From CAUZFZ01 sp963579025 (lineage in GTDB: Bacteria; Planctomycetota; Planctomycetia; Planctomycetales; Planctomycetaceae), in contig CAUZFZ010000002.1 in NCBI GenBank assembly GCA_963579025.1, positions 83,767 through 147,766 of the forward strand: 64,000 nucleotides of DNA, read 5' to 3'. Positions 54,095 through 63,319 of this stretch are shown one piece after another. The position numbers and the translations under genes were made by a program. Under the pieces are notes generated by a model that had not been told where the DNA came from, ran no database searches, and was given only the letters and a program-made list of their open reading frames with translations. The first letter of the stretch is position 1. Every line of letters begins with the position of its first letter.

Positions 54095-55518
54095 AGCCGC
54101 GCGACTCGTCGAGCAAGCGGCGCCAGATCGGTCGAGATCTTCATGTCGACCTCGATCTCGAGCGGCCTGTCACACCGAGTGTAAATCGGGGCCAGATGAA
54201 TCTGCGGATCGCGCCCCGTACTCAACAGACGCAGTTGACCGCGACGCGGCAGCGGACACGCCGTTCCTCGGATCACTGCCGAACGCCCGAGCTCCCGCCC
54301 ACTCAACGTCTGCACGACTTCGCGATTCTCCCGGTCGCGTACCGTCACAGAGTGCAGTGACACGATTCCCGGCTGATGACCCGGATCGATCCGTAACTGC
54401 AGTCTGTCTCCGGATGATCCCGGGTACGCCAATCGAGCGGTGTGGCGAAAATCAATCGGAATGAGCGACTCTGATTTCTGGCTGGAGTCTGGTGAATCCT
54501 CGGTCGTCCAATGGAGTTCGATGGACTGCTCCTGCCCCGCTGTCATGAGGCTGATCTTGCCAACCCGACGCATGAACTCGGCAATCGGTGCCTCAGGTGT
54601 ATGTGCCGCGATTTCCGCCCGTTGATGCGGGTCCGCAAGCAGTTCACGCACCAGCTCGACGCCGAACAGACGGTGGTGTGATGTCGGCAGCTCCATCGCG
54701 TAACGGGCCAGTTCGTAAGCGGCCACGGACGCAGGCTGATCCTGAATACGTCCGGCAAGATCGGGAAAAACATGTGCCAGTTGCGAAATGCCGAGCGGCG
54801 ATCTGTAGTGATTCAGAAGATGGTAATACTCGTGCAGCCTGCGTCGGATCGTCTCGGGGCGGCGACCGCTGGCATTGGCTTCGCCGTCGAGGAGCCGCAT
54901 TTTCGTCAGCTCGACGGGCAGGATGTGCAGTTCGGCTCGCAGCGCGGCCTGGATCCACATGTCGAGGTCTGCCATTTGTGCCAGCAGCGGATCGAAGCCG
55001 CCCGTCTCCTTGAGAATATCGTTGCGGATCATGGCGGATGGGATGCACAAACAGTTGCCCGTGTCGAAGAAGTACCGCAACCACTCGAAGCGTGACCGAT
55101 TGGTTGATGTGAACCCGCTGCCGTCGCGGTGCGACGGGTGATCATCACCGTCCTCATTGATCATACGGACGAGCGTGAAGACGACTCCTGTTTCCGGATG
55201 CGCATCCAGCCACGCAACCTGCTCTTCAAGTTTCCGAGGATGGAACTCGTCATCCGAGTTCAGAATTGAGATGTAATCACCGGTTGCGCGTGCCAGGCAG
55301 CGATTGCGAGCACTGTCCTGGCGGTTTCGCTCGAACTGTTCGACGCTGATTCGAGGATCCTGGAACGATCGAATCACGTCGGCCGTGCCATCCGGTGACG
55401 CGTCGTCCGTGACGATGATCTCGAAATCCTGGAACGTCTGGTCCAGAACACTCTGAATGGCCCGTCCCACGAATTGTTCGTGGTTGTACGAAGCCATGAT
55501 GACGCTGACTCGGGGCAT
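53995..55518 (-). CDS. Family 2 glycosyltransferase
   Basis: 507 residues from ATG 55518 (MPRVSVIMASYNHEQFVGRA); the frame opens 28 codons earlier. The GT-A fold shows SVIMASYNHEQFVGRAIQSV, EIIVTDDASPDGTADVI (nucleotide-sugar Asp) and YISILNSDDEFHPRKLEEQV (the DxD-like SDD). The C-terminal half is a separate domain with beta-rich segments and a basic amphipathic end (ASLVKKWLKRGMAFIW). The last 100 bases overlap the convergent 2,3-dehydratase gene. A role in surface glycan or deoxysugar transfer fits its neighbour; that link is inference. Confidence 0.88.
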   Translation of the reverse strand: MPRVSVIMASYNHEQFVGRAIQSVLDQTFQDFEIIVTDDASPDGTADVIRSFQDPRISVEQFERNRQDSARNRCLARATGDYISILNSDDEFHPRKLEEQVAWLDAHPETGVVFTLVRMINEDGDDHPSHRDGSGFTSTNRSRFEWLRYFFDTGNCLCIPSAMIRNDILKETGGFDPLLAQMADLDMWIQAALRAELHILPVELTKMRLLDGEANASGRRPETIRRRLHEYYHLLNHYRSPLGISQLAHVFPDLAGRIQDQPASVAAYELARYAMELPTSHHRLFGVELVRELLADPHQRAEIAAHTPEAPIAEFMRRVGKISLMTAGQEQSIELHWTTEDSPDSSQKSESLIPIDFRHTARLAYPGSSGDRLQLRIDPGHQPGIVSLHSVTVRDRENREVVQTLSGRELGRSAVIRGTACPLPRRGQLRLLSTGRDPQIHLAPIYTRCDRPLEIEVDMKISTDLAPLARRVARLHSMRQAIRLRASLVKKWLKRGMAFIWPSVIQQ

Positions 55519-55733
55519 CCTTGCCTCACTTGTTGTCAAGACACTCGAACGCGAATAACTCCTGAAGACAGACTTCGGGCGGCTCAATCCCGAGGCAGGC
55601 AACCTTCAGGAATCTAACTCATCGCTGAGTGTCGCTGGAATAGGGACCTGCATCCGACATTGCTCGTAGGAGCGGAGGAACGACGCGCACCCTGGGGCGG
55701 CAGCGAGCCATCGGTGCAGTCCAGCAGCCGGCT

Positions 55734-56990
55734 TCACTCGCCGCCGATCGAAAACAAATGCGAATCCGTACGGATCAGTAGCGTTCCATTGCTGACGGCC
55801 GGAGTCGCACGGCTGGGGTGTCCCAGGGAGTTGCGGGCCAGCAGTTCATATTCATCGGACGCTGCGATCACGACGACCTCGCCGTCCAGATCGACGCAGT
55901 ACAACTTTCCGTCGACGCAGATCGGTGAGCCGAAGTAGTTGCCGCCGATGCGTTTCTGCCACACGACCTCGCCCGAGTCGTGTTCGACACACGTCGCGAT
56001 TCCACTGTCGCTCCAGAGAAACATCCAGTCGCGGAAGACGAGCGGCGTCGGCACGTGTGGAGCCTGCCGAACGACGCGATAAGCCTCCTCAACCTTGACG
56101 TCCTTTCCTGACACGTGCGGATTCACGACGACGACCTGGCGTTCGCCGCCGACTCCGCCACTGCTGGCAACGACAAAGTTGCCAGCAATTACCGGTGAGC
56201 CGAGGGCTCGCTGTGAGGCGCGTCCGAAGACGTCGATGTGCCAGTTCTGGTCACCCGTCTTTGGGTCGACACCGACGATGCCCTCATAGCAGTGCGAAAA
56301 GATGACCTCGGCCGGTCGGTCATTCGGCGTGTTGATACAGGGTGTTCCGTAACAGGCACGTTTGCCTTCGCGATCGACCTTCCAGCGTTCCTTGCCAGTC
56401 ATTCGGTCAACCGCCAGCAGAAAACTGCCGGCCGATTGATCATTCGCCACAACGACGACGTCTTCGTAAACGATTGGCGAAGTTGCCCCGCCCTGGCCGT
56501 GTCGATAGGGACCGAGGTCATACTCCCACGCCTTCTCGCCAGCGTGCGTATAGGCAATCAGCGGCGACGTCGTCTTTGAAGTCCACAAGACATACACGTG
56601 ATCCGCATCCGCGGCCGGAGTACTGGAAGCAAAACTGTTGTTCTTATGTTTCTTGTAGGGATCAAACGGCACATCCTTCCGCCAGGCTTCTGACCCATCT
56701 GCGAGATTCAGGCACTGCACTGATCGTGTCTTCGCTTTCTCGTCAGCGCTGGTGACGAACAGCTTGCTGCCCCAGGCGACGGGCGACGAATTGCCTTTGC
56801 CGGACAGCTCAATAGACCAGTTGTAATCGCCCTCAGTCCACTCCGTCGGGACGGTCGTGGCGTCGCTGATTCCAGAACCGTTCGGTCCACGGAAACGGTT
56901 CCATTCTTGAGCGCTCGTCGCGTGCGCAAGGCACACGACCGCAAGTTGAGCGGTGACAAGTATCGCAGGCATCAGCTTCATATGAGTCAT
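55734..56990 (-). CDS. PQQ-like beta-propeller secreted protein
   Basis: 418 residues from ATG 56990 (MTHMKLMPAILVTAQLAVVC), which opens with a signal peptide ending near TSAQ; an upstream ATG at 57002 adds four. The mature protein starts EWNRFRGPNGSGISDATTVP and has WD/PQQ-like blades: SSPVAWGSKLFVTSADEKAK, GSEAWRKDVPFDPYKKHKNN, GATSPIVYEDVVVVANDQSA, GKERWKVDREGK and GDQNWHIDVFG. This is the planctomycete BamB-like / PQQ-repeat family with eight blades and no clear PQQ ligands. Role unknown. Confidence 0.88.
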   Translation of the reverse strand: MTHMKLMPAILVTAQLAVVCLAHATSAQEWNRFRGPNGSGISDATTVPTEWTEGDYNWSIELSGKGNSSPVAWGSKLFVTSADEKAKTRSVQCLNLADGSEAWRKDVPFDPYKKHKNNSFASSTPAADADHVYVLWTSKTTSPLIAYTHAGEKAWEYDLGPYRHGQGGATSPIVYEDVVVVANDQSAGSFLLAVDRMTGKERWKVDREGKRACYGTPCINTPNDRPAEVIFSHCYEGIVGVDPKTGDQNWHIDVFGRASQRALGSPVIAGNFVVASSGGVGGERQVVVVNPHVSGKDVKVEEAYRVVRQAPHVPTPLVFRDWMFLWSDSGIATCVEHDSGEVVWQKRIGGNYFGSPICVDGKLYCVDLDGEVVVIAASDEYELLARNSLGHPSRATPAVSNGTLLIRTDSHLFSIGGE

Positions 56991-57102
56991 TTCAGAATCC
57001 AACGGTGTCGTTCGTCGTACAAAACCGGGAATTCCACGGTCTCGGCAATTCTTGCACGTTCCTGCCGGCGCCGCGACGCAGTGCCGTTCTCAGCCTCAGG
57101 GG

Positions 57103-58017
57103 TCACGTCGTGCCGGTCAACATAGTGACGTGACGTGACCGCCATTCCTCAACGAACGCCAGGAACTTGCGAGCTGGCGTTTCCGTAATCCGATCGGGAT
57201 CACTAATGACATACAGCTGTCGTCGGGGGTGAAATCCCCGAACTTTGACAGAGGCGAGTCCGCGATCGTCCCGAATTGCGGCACGCGAGAAAAAGGCGAC
57301 ACCGACTCCTCGTTTGACAGCGGCGCGGATGGCGTCGTTGCTGTTCGATTCCAGAGCGATCGTGAATTCGGCCGCAAAATGCCCCTGGTCTTCCAGCGCC
57401 AGTTCGACGCAACGCCGACTGGCGGAACCGGCTTCGCGAACGATCAGCGATTCGTTGCGAAGTTGTTTCAGAGTCGTGATGCCTTTGGCGGCCATCGGAT
57501 GATCGACGGCCACGACAAGCACCAGTTCGTCTTCAACGACCGGACTGGCCCGCAGGGCCGATGAGCGAGGCAGGGCGCCCACGAACCCGATGTCTGCCGC
57601 TCCAGACTCAACAGCGTCTTCCGCCTGACTACTGTCGGACACGGCCATCGTTTCATGGATGTGCGGCCAAAGAACGCGAAACTCCGAAAGTAACTCCGGG
57701 ACAAGCCATTCCGCCGGAACGCTGCTGGTCGCAATTCGTAGGTTTCCGGTCAGGGGCTGCTGTCCGCCGCCGACTTCGCGAGTCGCCTCATCAACCAGAT
57801 CAAGAATCTGCCGGGCGTACTCACACAAGCGATGTCCTGATTCCGTCAGCTGCACTCCCCGTCCCTGTCGATCGAACAGTCTGGTATCGAGTTCCGTCTC
57901 CACCGCCCCAATCTGCTGACTGACGGCAGCCTGCGTCAGTTCCATCCGCTCGGCAGCACGCGTGAAACTTCCGCGCTCGGCGGCAGCGATGATCGTTCGC
58001 AGGTTGCGCAGTTCCAT
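57103..58017 (-). CDS. LysR-family transcription regulator
   Basis: The 304-residue protein has the LysR winged HTH (MELRNLRTIIAAAERGSFTR, then AAERMELTQAAVSQQIGAVE), a linker helix and a substrate-binding domain (LRIATSSVPAEWLVPELLSE, GAADIGFVGALPRSS, LVLVVAVDHPMAAKG). Its binding-domain pattern is like the CysB/CysL/CbbR-type group, but the inducer cannot be assigned. It is divergent from the transglutaminase-like gene, 238 bases away. A dyad with 11-base spacer in that gap (58121-58145) fits a LysR operator. Confidence 0.92.
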   Translation of the reverse strand: MELRNLRTIIAAAERGSFTRAAERMELTQAAVSQQIGAVETELDTRLFDRQGRGVQLTESGHRLCEYARQILDLVDEATREVGGGQQPLTGNLRIATSSVPAEWLVPELLSEFRVLWPHIHETMAVSDSSQAEDAVESGAADIGFVGALPRSSALRASPVVEDELVLVVAVDHPMAAKGITTLKQLRNESLIVREAGSASRRCVELALEDQGHFAAEFTIALESNSNDAIRAAVKRGVGVAFFSRAAIRDDRGLASVKVRGFHPRRQLYVISDPDRITETPARKFLAFVEEWRSRHVTMLTGTT

Positions 58018-58120
58018 GTTTGGATCCTGTGGGCAAGGTCGACTGACGTCCTCAGACGCGGTTTCGGGAGTTACGCCCGGTCACCATGCGATTGCCTGAA
58101 GATACAAGCAATGCTAATCT

Positions 58121-58145
58121 GAATAGTCCACGACATAAACTATTC
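58121..58145. promoter_or_regulatory. Candidate LysR-type operator
   Basis: GAATAGT (58121-58127) and ACTATTC (58139-58145) are exact inverted arms around an 11-base spacer, the T-N11-A geometry of LysR sites. It lies between the divergent LysR gene and the transglutaminase-like gene, 104 bases upstream of the LysR start. Binding is not shown. Confidence 0.5.
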
Positions 58146-58255
58146 TTATGAGATTTAAGCGGGCCGTCGGTGTCCCGAATTCGGGCAACGGTTCATCACC
58201 GAAGCGAGCGCTTCGCTGTCTGACGAAATCCGTCGAGAACAAACACGAGTGAAAT

Positions 58256-59269
58256 ATGGTTCTATCCAAGCCACTGACCGTTGTCGGTCTCGTTAGCGTG
58301 CTTGCGACGATGGTTGTCGCTGAGGATTCCAAAGCCGGTCAGGAGAACGACTCCAAGGCGCGGTCATTTCGTCTGGACTACGGCGCGACACTGTCGGAAT
58401 TACCAGAGGGCTCACGAGTTCGCGTCTGGCTCCCGGTGCCACAGTCGAACGACCATCAGAGCGTCGAGGTTCTCAGGTCCGTTGTGCCGTCAAAGGGATC
58501 CGTGAACACCGAACCCGTCTACGGAAACAAAATCCTGTACTTCGAAACCAGCGGGCCAGCGTCGGGCGAACTGCCATTCGCGAGGACTTATTCAGTAGAG
58601 CGTCGAGAAGTCCGCGGCCTGGACGTCAGCGGCGAGCGCCAACAGCTGCCTGTCAACGAACGAAAACGATTCCTGTCCGCGAATTCGAAGGTACCGCTGC
58701 AGGGCAAACCGCTGAATCTGCTGGACGGCATTAAGTTCCCGCGCGGTCCGCTGGCCATGGCCCGAACGTTGTACGATCGAGTGGATGACCACGTGCGGTA
58801 CGACAAATCACGCCCGGGATATGGCAACGGAGACGTGCTGTGGGTCTGTGACAGCCGGTTCGGCAATTGCACGGATTTTCACAGCCTGTTCATTTCGCTG
58901 GCTCGGTCAAAAGGACTTCCGGCCAGGTTCGAAATCGGTCTGCCGCTCCCGACTGAACGGGGAACGGGAAACATCGGCGGCTATCACTGCTGGGCACTAT
59001 TCCACACCGACGACAGGGGGTGGGTTCCTGTTGATATCTCGGAAGCAGACAAGCACCCCGGCATGAAGGATTACTACTTCGGCAACCTCACGGAGAATCG
59101 TGTCGCTTTCAGTGTCGGCCGTGACATCGAACTGGTTCCCCGACAGAACGGCAAACCGCTGAACTACTTCGTCTACCCCTACGTGGAAGTCGACGGTCGG
59201 GTGTGGCCGCGAGACAGGATCAAGTTGTCGCTGTCCTACAGCGACACGCCTCGGACGACCACGCCGTAA
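58256..59269 (+). CDS. Secreted transglutaminase-like cysteine protein
   Basis: The 337-residue protein has a signal peptide (MVLSKPLTVVGLVSVLATMV). A beta-rich domain (GSRVRVWLPVPQSNDHQSVE) follows, then the transglutaminase-like core with GNCTDFHSLFISLARSKGLP (Cys), GGYHCWALFHTDDRGWVPVD (His) and DISEADKH (Asp). The Cys-His-Asp triad is complete, so it is probably an active peptidase or transferase in the periplasm. It stands alone downstream of the LysR gene and may be its target. Confidence 0.86.
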   Translation: MVLSKPLTVVGLVSVLATMVVAEDSKAGQENDSKARSFRLDYGATLSELPEGSRVRVWLPVPQSNDHQSVEVLRSVVPSKGSVNTEPVYGNKILYFETSGPASGELPFARTYSVERREVRGLDVSGERQQLPVNERKRFLSANSKVPLQGKPLNLLDGIKFPRGPLAMARTLYDRVDDHVRYDKSRPGYGNGDVLWVCDSRFGNCTDFHSLFISLARSKGLPARFEIGLPLPTERGTGNIGGYHCWALFHTDDRGWVPVDISEADKHPGMKDYYFGNLTENRVAFSVGRDIELVPRQNGKPLNYFVYPYVEVDGRVWPRDRIKLSLSYSDTPRTTTP

Positions 59270-59299
59270 CCCGAGCGGCAGAATTTCCTATCGCTCGAA

Positions 59300-59514
59300 G
59301 GAGTGGGTTTGCTCTTGGAGAAGTCGTATTACTAGTCGTCGAGTTGTTGTTCGCCCGCGCGCATTTGCGAACTCCCCCACCGACCCCGCGTCGGTGGAAA
59401 CATGACCGGCAGCTACACAACGGCGCCGTAGCTGTCGCTCATGGATCCACCGACACAGGGTCGGCGGGGTTTGGTTGTCGGCTGCGGCCACTTGATTAAG
59501 ACCAAACCCACTCC
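59300..59514. repeat. 215-bp MITE-like palindromic element
   Basis: The ends GGAGTGGGTTT (59300-59310) and AAACCCACTCC (59504-59514) are perfect inverted repeats. Inside, CCACCGAC-GTCGGTGG (59377-59397) and CCACCGAC-GTCGGCGG (59447-59467) are two palindromes. The segment GTCGGTGGAAACATGACCGG pairs with the region before 59454 over about 27 bases with four mismatches. The whole stretch could form a long hairpin or cruciform. No coding frame is convincing. No target duplication is visible, so MITE-like is only a description. Confidence 0.62.
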
Positions 59515-59593
59515 GGTAACTTCTCGCCACCTGAACGCTCCTGCAGACACCGCGACAACACAGCCCGATCGCTGCTCAACGAGACACCTTCAC

Positions 59594-60415
59594 ATGACAG
59601 ACCCGCGTGACAACCGACGAGACTTCATCCGGAAAGCCGCAGGCATTGTAGCACTGCCGCTTGCGGCCACAGACAATGGCCAGGCCGCTGACGGCGACCC
59701 AGTCAATGGGAAATTCCAGCCGGAGGAGTTCTGGCAGGACCGCATCAAAGCGCCCGATGACGGCAAAAAACACGGCTGGTTCGTCGACACGCGCAGGTGC
59801 TTCGGCTGCCACGCCTGCGAAGTCAGCTGTAAAGCGGAAAACGATGTGCCACTCGGCAACTTCATTCGGCAGACGATTTACAAAGACGTCGGTGAGTATC
59901 CGCAGGTATCTCGAACGTTTCTGCCGATGGCCTGTCAGCACTGTGAAGACGCGCCGTGTATCAAAGCGTGTCCGTGTGGAGCACTGCATAAGGAAGCCGG
60001 CGGCACGGTCGCGATTGATTACAACGTCTGCTGCGGACACGGCACCTGCGTGGATGTTTGCCCCTACGGTGCCATCTACATGGACCCTGTCGCAAAGCAG
60101 GCGGTCAAGTGCCACAACTGCTACCACCGCACGGAACTCGGAATGGAGCCCGCTTGCGTACCGACCTGTCCCTCCGAAGCGCTGTACTACGGCGATCTGA
60201 ACGATGACAAATCGAAGATCAGCCAGGCGATCGCCAGTGCCGAAGCAGACGGCGTCGAACTTGTACAGCTCCGTGAGGAGAAAGAGACAAAGCCCCGAAT
60301 GTGGTTCGCGGGCCCTGCACCGGCAGTCACCGAAGACGACATCCCGCGCGAAGGCGAGTCGTACTCCGGGGACGCTTACAACATTTACAACTGGAAGCAG
60401 ACGCCGGAGGTGTGA
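59594..60415 (+). CDS. 4Fe-4S ferredoxin-type electron transfer subunit (DmsB/PhsB/NrfC-like)
   Basis: 273 residues from ATG 59594 (MTDPRDNRRDFIRKAAGIVA), which has a Tat-like NRRDFIRKAAG leader; the open frame extends 51 codons upstream without a signal. Four iron-sulfur motifs are visible: CFGCHACEVSC, CQHCEDAPCIKACPCGALHK, CCGHGTCVDVCPYGAIYMDP and CHNCYHRTELGMEPACVPTC. These match the beta subunit of DMSO-reductase-family enzymes. It is followed by the molybdopterin subunit (75 bases later) and its chaperone. The complex is therefore exported, and electrons would pass through this subunit to or from a membrane partner not seen here. Confidence 0.93.
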   Translation: MTDPRDNRRDFIRKAAGIVALPLAATDNGQAADGDPVNGKFQPEEFWQDRIKAPDDGKKHGWFVDTRRCFGCHACEVSCKAENDVPLGNFIRQTIYKDVGEYPQVSRTFLPMACQHCEDAPCIKACPCGALHKEAGGTVAIDYNVCCGHGTCVDVCPYGAIYMDPVAKQAVKCHNCYHRTELGMEPACVPTCPSEALYYGDLNDDKSKISQAIASAEADGVELVQLREEKETKPRMWFAGPAPAVTEDDIPREGESYSGDAYNIYNWKQTPEV

Positions 60416-60490
60416 TGTGCCTGCTGGCTAAAGCGGAGTATTCGCGCCGCCGTTTTCATCGTGAACCATCGATCCGCTTGAGATGACGAC

Positions 60491-63319
60491 ATGAGTAACA
60501 CCCCTGAATCCCGCCGCCGGTTTCTGCAGCTTGGTCTGGCTGCCGGCAGCATGTCCGCTCTGACTGCGATGACAGGCTGCGGTGACGAGTCTCCTGAGCA
60601 GAAGAATGCACCTGCAGACGGAGCAGGCAAGAAGAAGAAAGCCGCTCCTCCACCGCGCATTGACCTCGAGAAATATCTGCGCCTCAGAGGACCGGACTAT
60701 GAACTAGGTAAGTTCGGTGCGATGCCGGGCGTCTGCCGGTTACCTGGGCCCCAAGCCAAACGCAACTGGCCGGATCGGGACAAGTACAAAGACACGAAGC
60801 AGGTTCCTGGCATGTGCCAGTTGTGTAGCACGGTGTGCGGCATTGTGGGACATGTGAAAGATGGCCGTGTCATCAAGATTGAGGGCAACCCCAACGACCC
60901 CAACAGTCGGGGGCACCTGTGCGCCCGAGGCCACGCGGGTCTGAATCACCTCTACCATCCCGAGCGGTTGCTGTATCCGCTGAAGCGAGTTGGCGAGCGC
61001 GGCGAAGGAAAGTGGAAGCGGATTACATGGGACGAAGCCCTCGACGAGATCGCTACTAAGCTCAAGGCTGTGCGGGAAAGTGGTCATCCCGAAGAGTTTG
61101 CATTTCATCAGGGTCGACAGCGGAGCAAGGACGCGCTCAAGCGGTTTCTGGATGCGTTCGGAACGAAGACGCAGCTCAGTCACCGGTCGCTGTGTTCGGG
61201 AAATCGGAGGGCGGCGAACCTGACCTATCTGTGGGAGAGCGACTGGGACCTGAACGATGTCGAGCACTCGAAATACATCCTGAATTTCGGGTCCAACGCC
61301 TTCGAGGCGCATCAGGGCCACGTTCCGTTTGCCACGCGTATCCAGAACGGTCGCTACAAGAATGGCGCCAAGTTAGTCACGTTCGACGTGCGGCTATCGA
61401 ACACCGCCGGCGCCAGTGACGAATGGTTCGCTCCGTTCCCCGGAACTGATGGTGCCATCGCACTGGCGATGTGCCACACGATCCTGGCCGAAAACCTGCA
61501 CGACGCGGGGTTCATCAACGGCTGGACCAACGTGACTGTTGATGAACTGAGGAAACACCTCGAACCGTACACACCAGACTGGGCCTCAAAAGTCAGTGGC
61601 ATGCCGGCGGCCGACATCAGTCGCATCGCGGTGGAATTTGCCAAAGCCGCTCCGACCTGTACCACGATGTGCAATCGCGGCAGCTCGGCGCATATCAACG
61701 GTTTCTACAACGACCGTGCCATCCAGATGCTGAATGCCCTTGTGGGCAGTGTCGGAAAGAAAGGTGGCTGGTGCTGGTCACCGTGGGGCGGGCTCGATCC
61801 GATCGTCAAAACGCCGATCATGCCACCCGGCGCGAAGACATGGAGTGTGCTCGAAGACCCGCCAGAGTACCCGCTGGCTAATGTCTGGCGACGGATGCGC
61901 GTCGGCGAGGTGATCTACCTCTATCTGCTGCAGGGCCGCGCGAAGCTGCAGGCCTACATGACGTACAACCTCGATTCGCCGATGACCTGGCCGGAGGAAA
62001 GTCTCACACAGCAGGTACTGACGAACGAAGAGATGATCGAATTCCACGTCTGCATCAACTGCTTCTACAACGAAACCGCCCACTATGCGGACATCGTTCT
62101 TCCCTGGGCCACGTACATGGAGCGCTGGGACCTCGACGCGCGCGCGTCGTACAACCTGAAACCGTACGTCGGACTGCGGACCCCGATGATTGAACCATTG
62201 GGTGAGGCGAAAGATGTGCGCGAATTCTTTCCGGAACTGGCCCGGCGAATTGGCGGCGGGATGGAAGAGTGGTACGGCGAGACGATCGAGGAATACATGG
62301 AGCAATGGGCTTCCACCGTCCCAGAGAATCCGGAGACCGGGAAGAAGGGGCTCGACCGTCTGATGGATGAAGGTGCGTGGGAAGGCGAGCGCGAACCGTA
62401 TTATGAGCCGTACATGGCTGCCCTGTCCGCGGACGATCTGCAGGGCGCCGACGTCAATGACGCATCAGGCGTCATCATGAAGGATGGCGTCGGGATCGGT
62501 CTGGTCCAGGACGGAACGCCGGTGCGAGGCTTTGCAACGCCCAGCCGGAAATTCGAGATTCGCAGTCTGTTTGTCCAGAAGATCGGCAGGAACGAAGACT
62601 GCTCAGAATTGATCGCCCGCAGTGGAGTCACGAAGACGAACAATCGGCACTCCACGCACAAAGGACACGACGTCGAAGTCGATCCCATGCCGTCCTGGTT
62701 CCAGCCCAGAGAGCATCAGGATCTGGCCGACAATGAGCTGATCATGACCAGCTTCAAATGGAATGTGCACAACCACGGCCGCACGATGAATCTCAAGTGG
62801 CTGGCAGAGATCGTGCACTCGAACCCGGCATGGTTGAATCCGCAGACGGCCGCGAAGTTTGGTTTGAAAGACGGCGACTGGATTGAACTGACGTCCTACT
62901 ACTCGAAGGAACTCGAAGCGCGGTCCGCGCACTTGAAGCGCGACGACCTGGAAGAAACGAACGGTCGGCGGGTCGTGTCCACCATGCGTGTGCCCATCGT
63001 CATCATGCAGGGCATTCATCCACGAGCCATCGCCATGAGCAACAGTTGCGGGCATTGGCAATACAGCAGCGTGGCTCAGGCCCGCAGGAAGCCGGCGGAT
63101 GCTGGACAGTTGACCGGCAGCGATCCCGCGACTTACCGCGACGCCGACTGGGAACGCAACATGTGGTGGGAAGACCGGTCCGACGGCAACCTCTCGCAGT
63201 GGAAACCGAACACGGGTAACGGTTGGAATCAGAATCGGCTGATGCCCATTTCTCCTGATCCCGTCAGTGGACAGCAGGCGTATCACGACACGGTCGTGAC
63301 GATCAGAAAAGTCGGATGA
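60491..63319 (+). CDS. Molybdopterin oxidoreductase, DMSO-reductase family (PhsA/TtrA-like)
   Basis: The 942-residue catalytic subunit has a twin-arginine leader (SRRRFLQLGLAAGSMSAL) with an adjacent TGCG lipobox-like site. The [4Fe-4S] motif is MCQLCSTVCGIVGH with the fourth Cys in GHLCARG (about 143). The Mo-ligand region is LSHRSLCSGN (Cys about 235). Bis-MGD contacts are suggested by LNFGSNAFEAHQGH, DVRLSNTAGASDEW and LNALVGSVGKKGGW. The Cys ligand and loop are closest to the thiosulfate/polysulfide/tetrathionate reductase group, so the substrate could be a sulfur compound. That is inference. The stop overlaps the chaperone start by four bases. Confidence 0.93.
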   Translation: MSNTPESRRRFLQLGLAAGSMSALTAMTGCGDESPEQKNAPADGAGKKKKAAPPPRIDLEKYLRLRGPDYELGKFGAMPGVCRLPGPQAKRNWPDRDKYKDTKQVPGMCQLCSTVCGIVGHVKDGRVIKIEGNPNDPNSRGHLCARGHAGLNHLYHPERLLYPLKRVGERGEGKWKRITWDEALDEIATKLKAVRESGHPEEFAFHQGRQRSKDALKRFLDAFGTKTQLSHRSLCSGNRRAANLTYLWESDWDLNDVEHSKYILNFGSNAFEAHQGHVPFATRIQNGRYKNGAKLVTFDVRLSNTAGASDEWFAPFPGTDGAIALAMCHTILAENLHDAGFINGWTNVTVDELRKHLEPYTPDWASKVSGMPAADISRIAVEFAKAAPTCTTMCNRGSSAHINGFYNDRAIQMLNALVGSVGKKGGWCWSPWGGLDPIVKTPIMPPGAKTWSVLEDPPEYPLANVWRRMRVGEVIYLYLLQGRAKLQAYMTYNLDSPMTWPEESLTQQVLTNEEMIEFHVCINCFYNETAHYADIVLPWATYMERWDLDARASYNLKPYVGLRTPMIEPLGEAKDVREFFPELARRIGGGMEEWYGETIEEYMEQWASTVPENPETGKKGLDRLMDEGAWEGEREPYYEPYMAALSADDLQGADVNDASGVIMKDGVGIGLVQDGTPVRGFATPSRKFEIRSLFVQKIGRNEDCSELIARSGVTKTNNRHSTHKGHDVEVDPMPSWFQPREHQDLADNELIMTSFKWNVHNHGRTMNLKWLAEIVHSNPAWLNPQTAAKFGLKDGDWIELTSYYSKELEARSAHLKRDDLEETNGRRVVSTMRVPIVIMQGIHPRAIAMSNSCGHWQYSSVAQARRKPADAGQLTGSDPATYRDADWERNMWWEDRSDGNLSQWKPNTGNGWNQNRLMPISPDPVSGQQAYHDTVVTIRKVG

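Noticed and set aside
60491..63319. Selenocysteine in the molybdoenzyme
   Set aside because: The frame has no in-frame TGA; the predicted Mo ligand is Cys (SHRSLCSGN).
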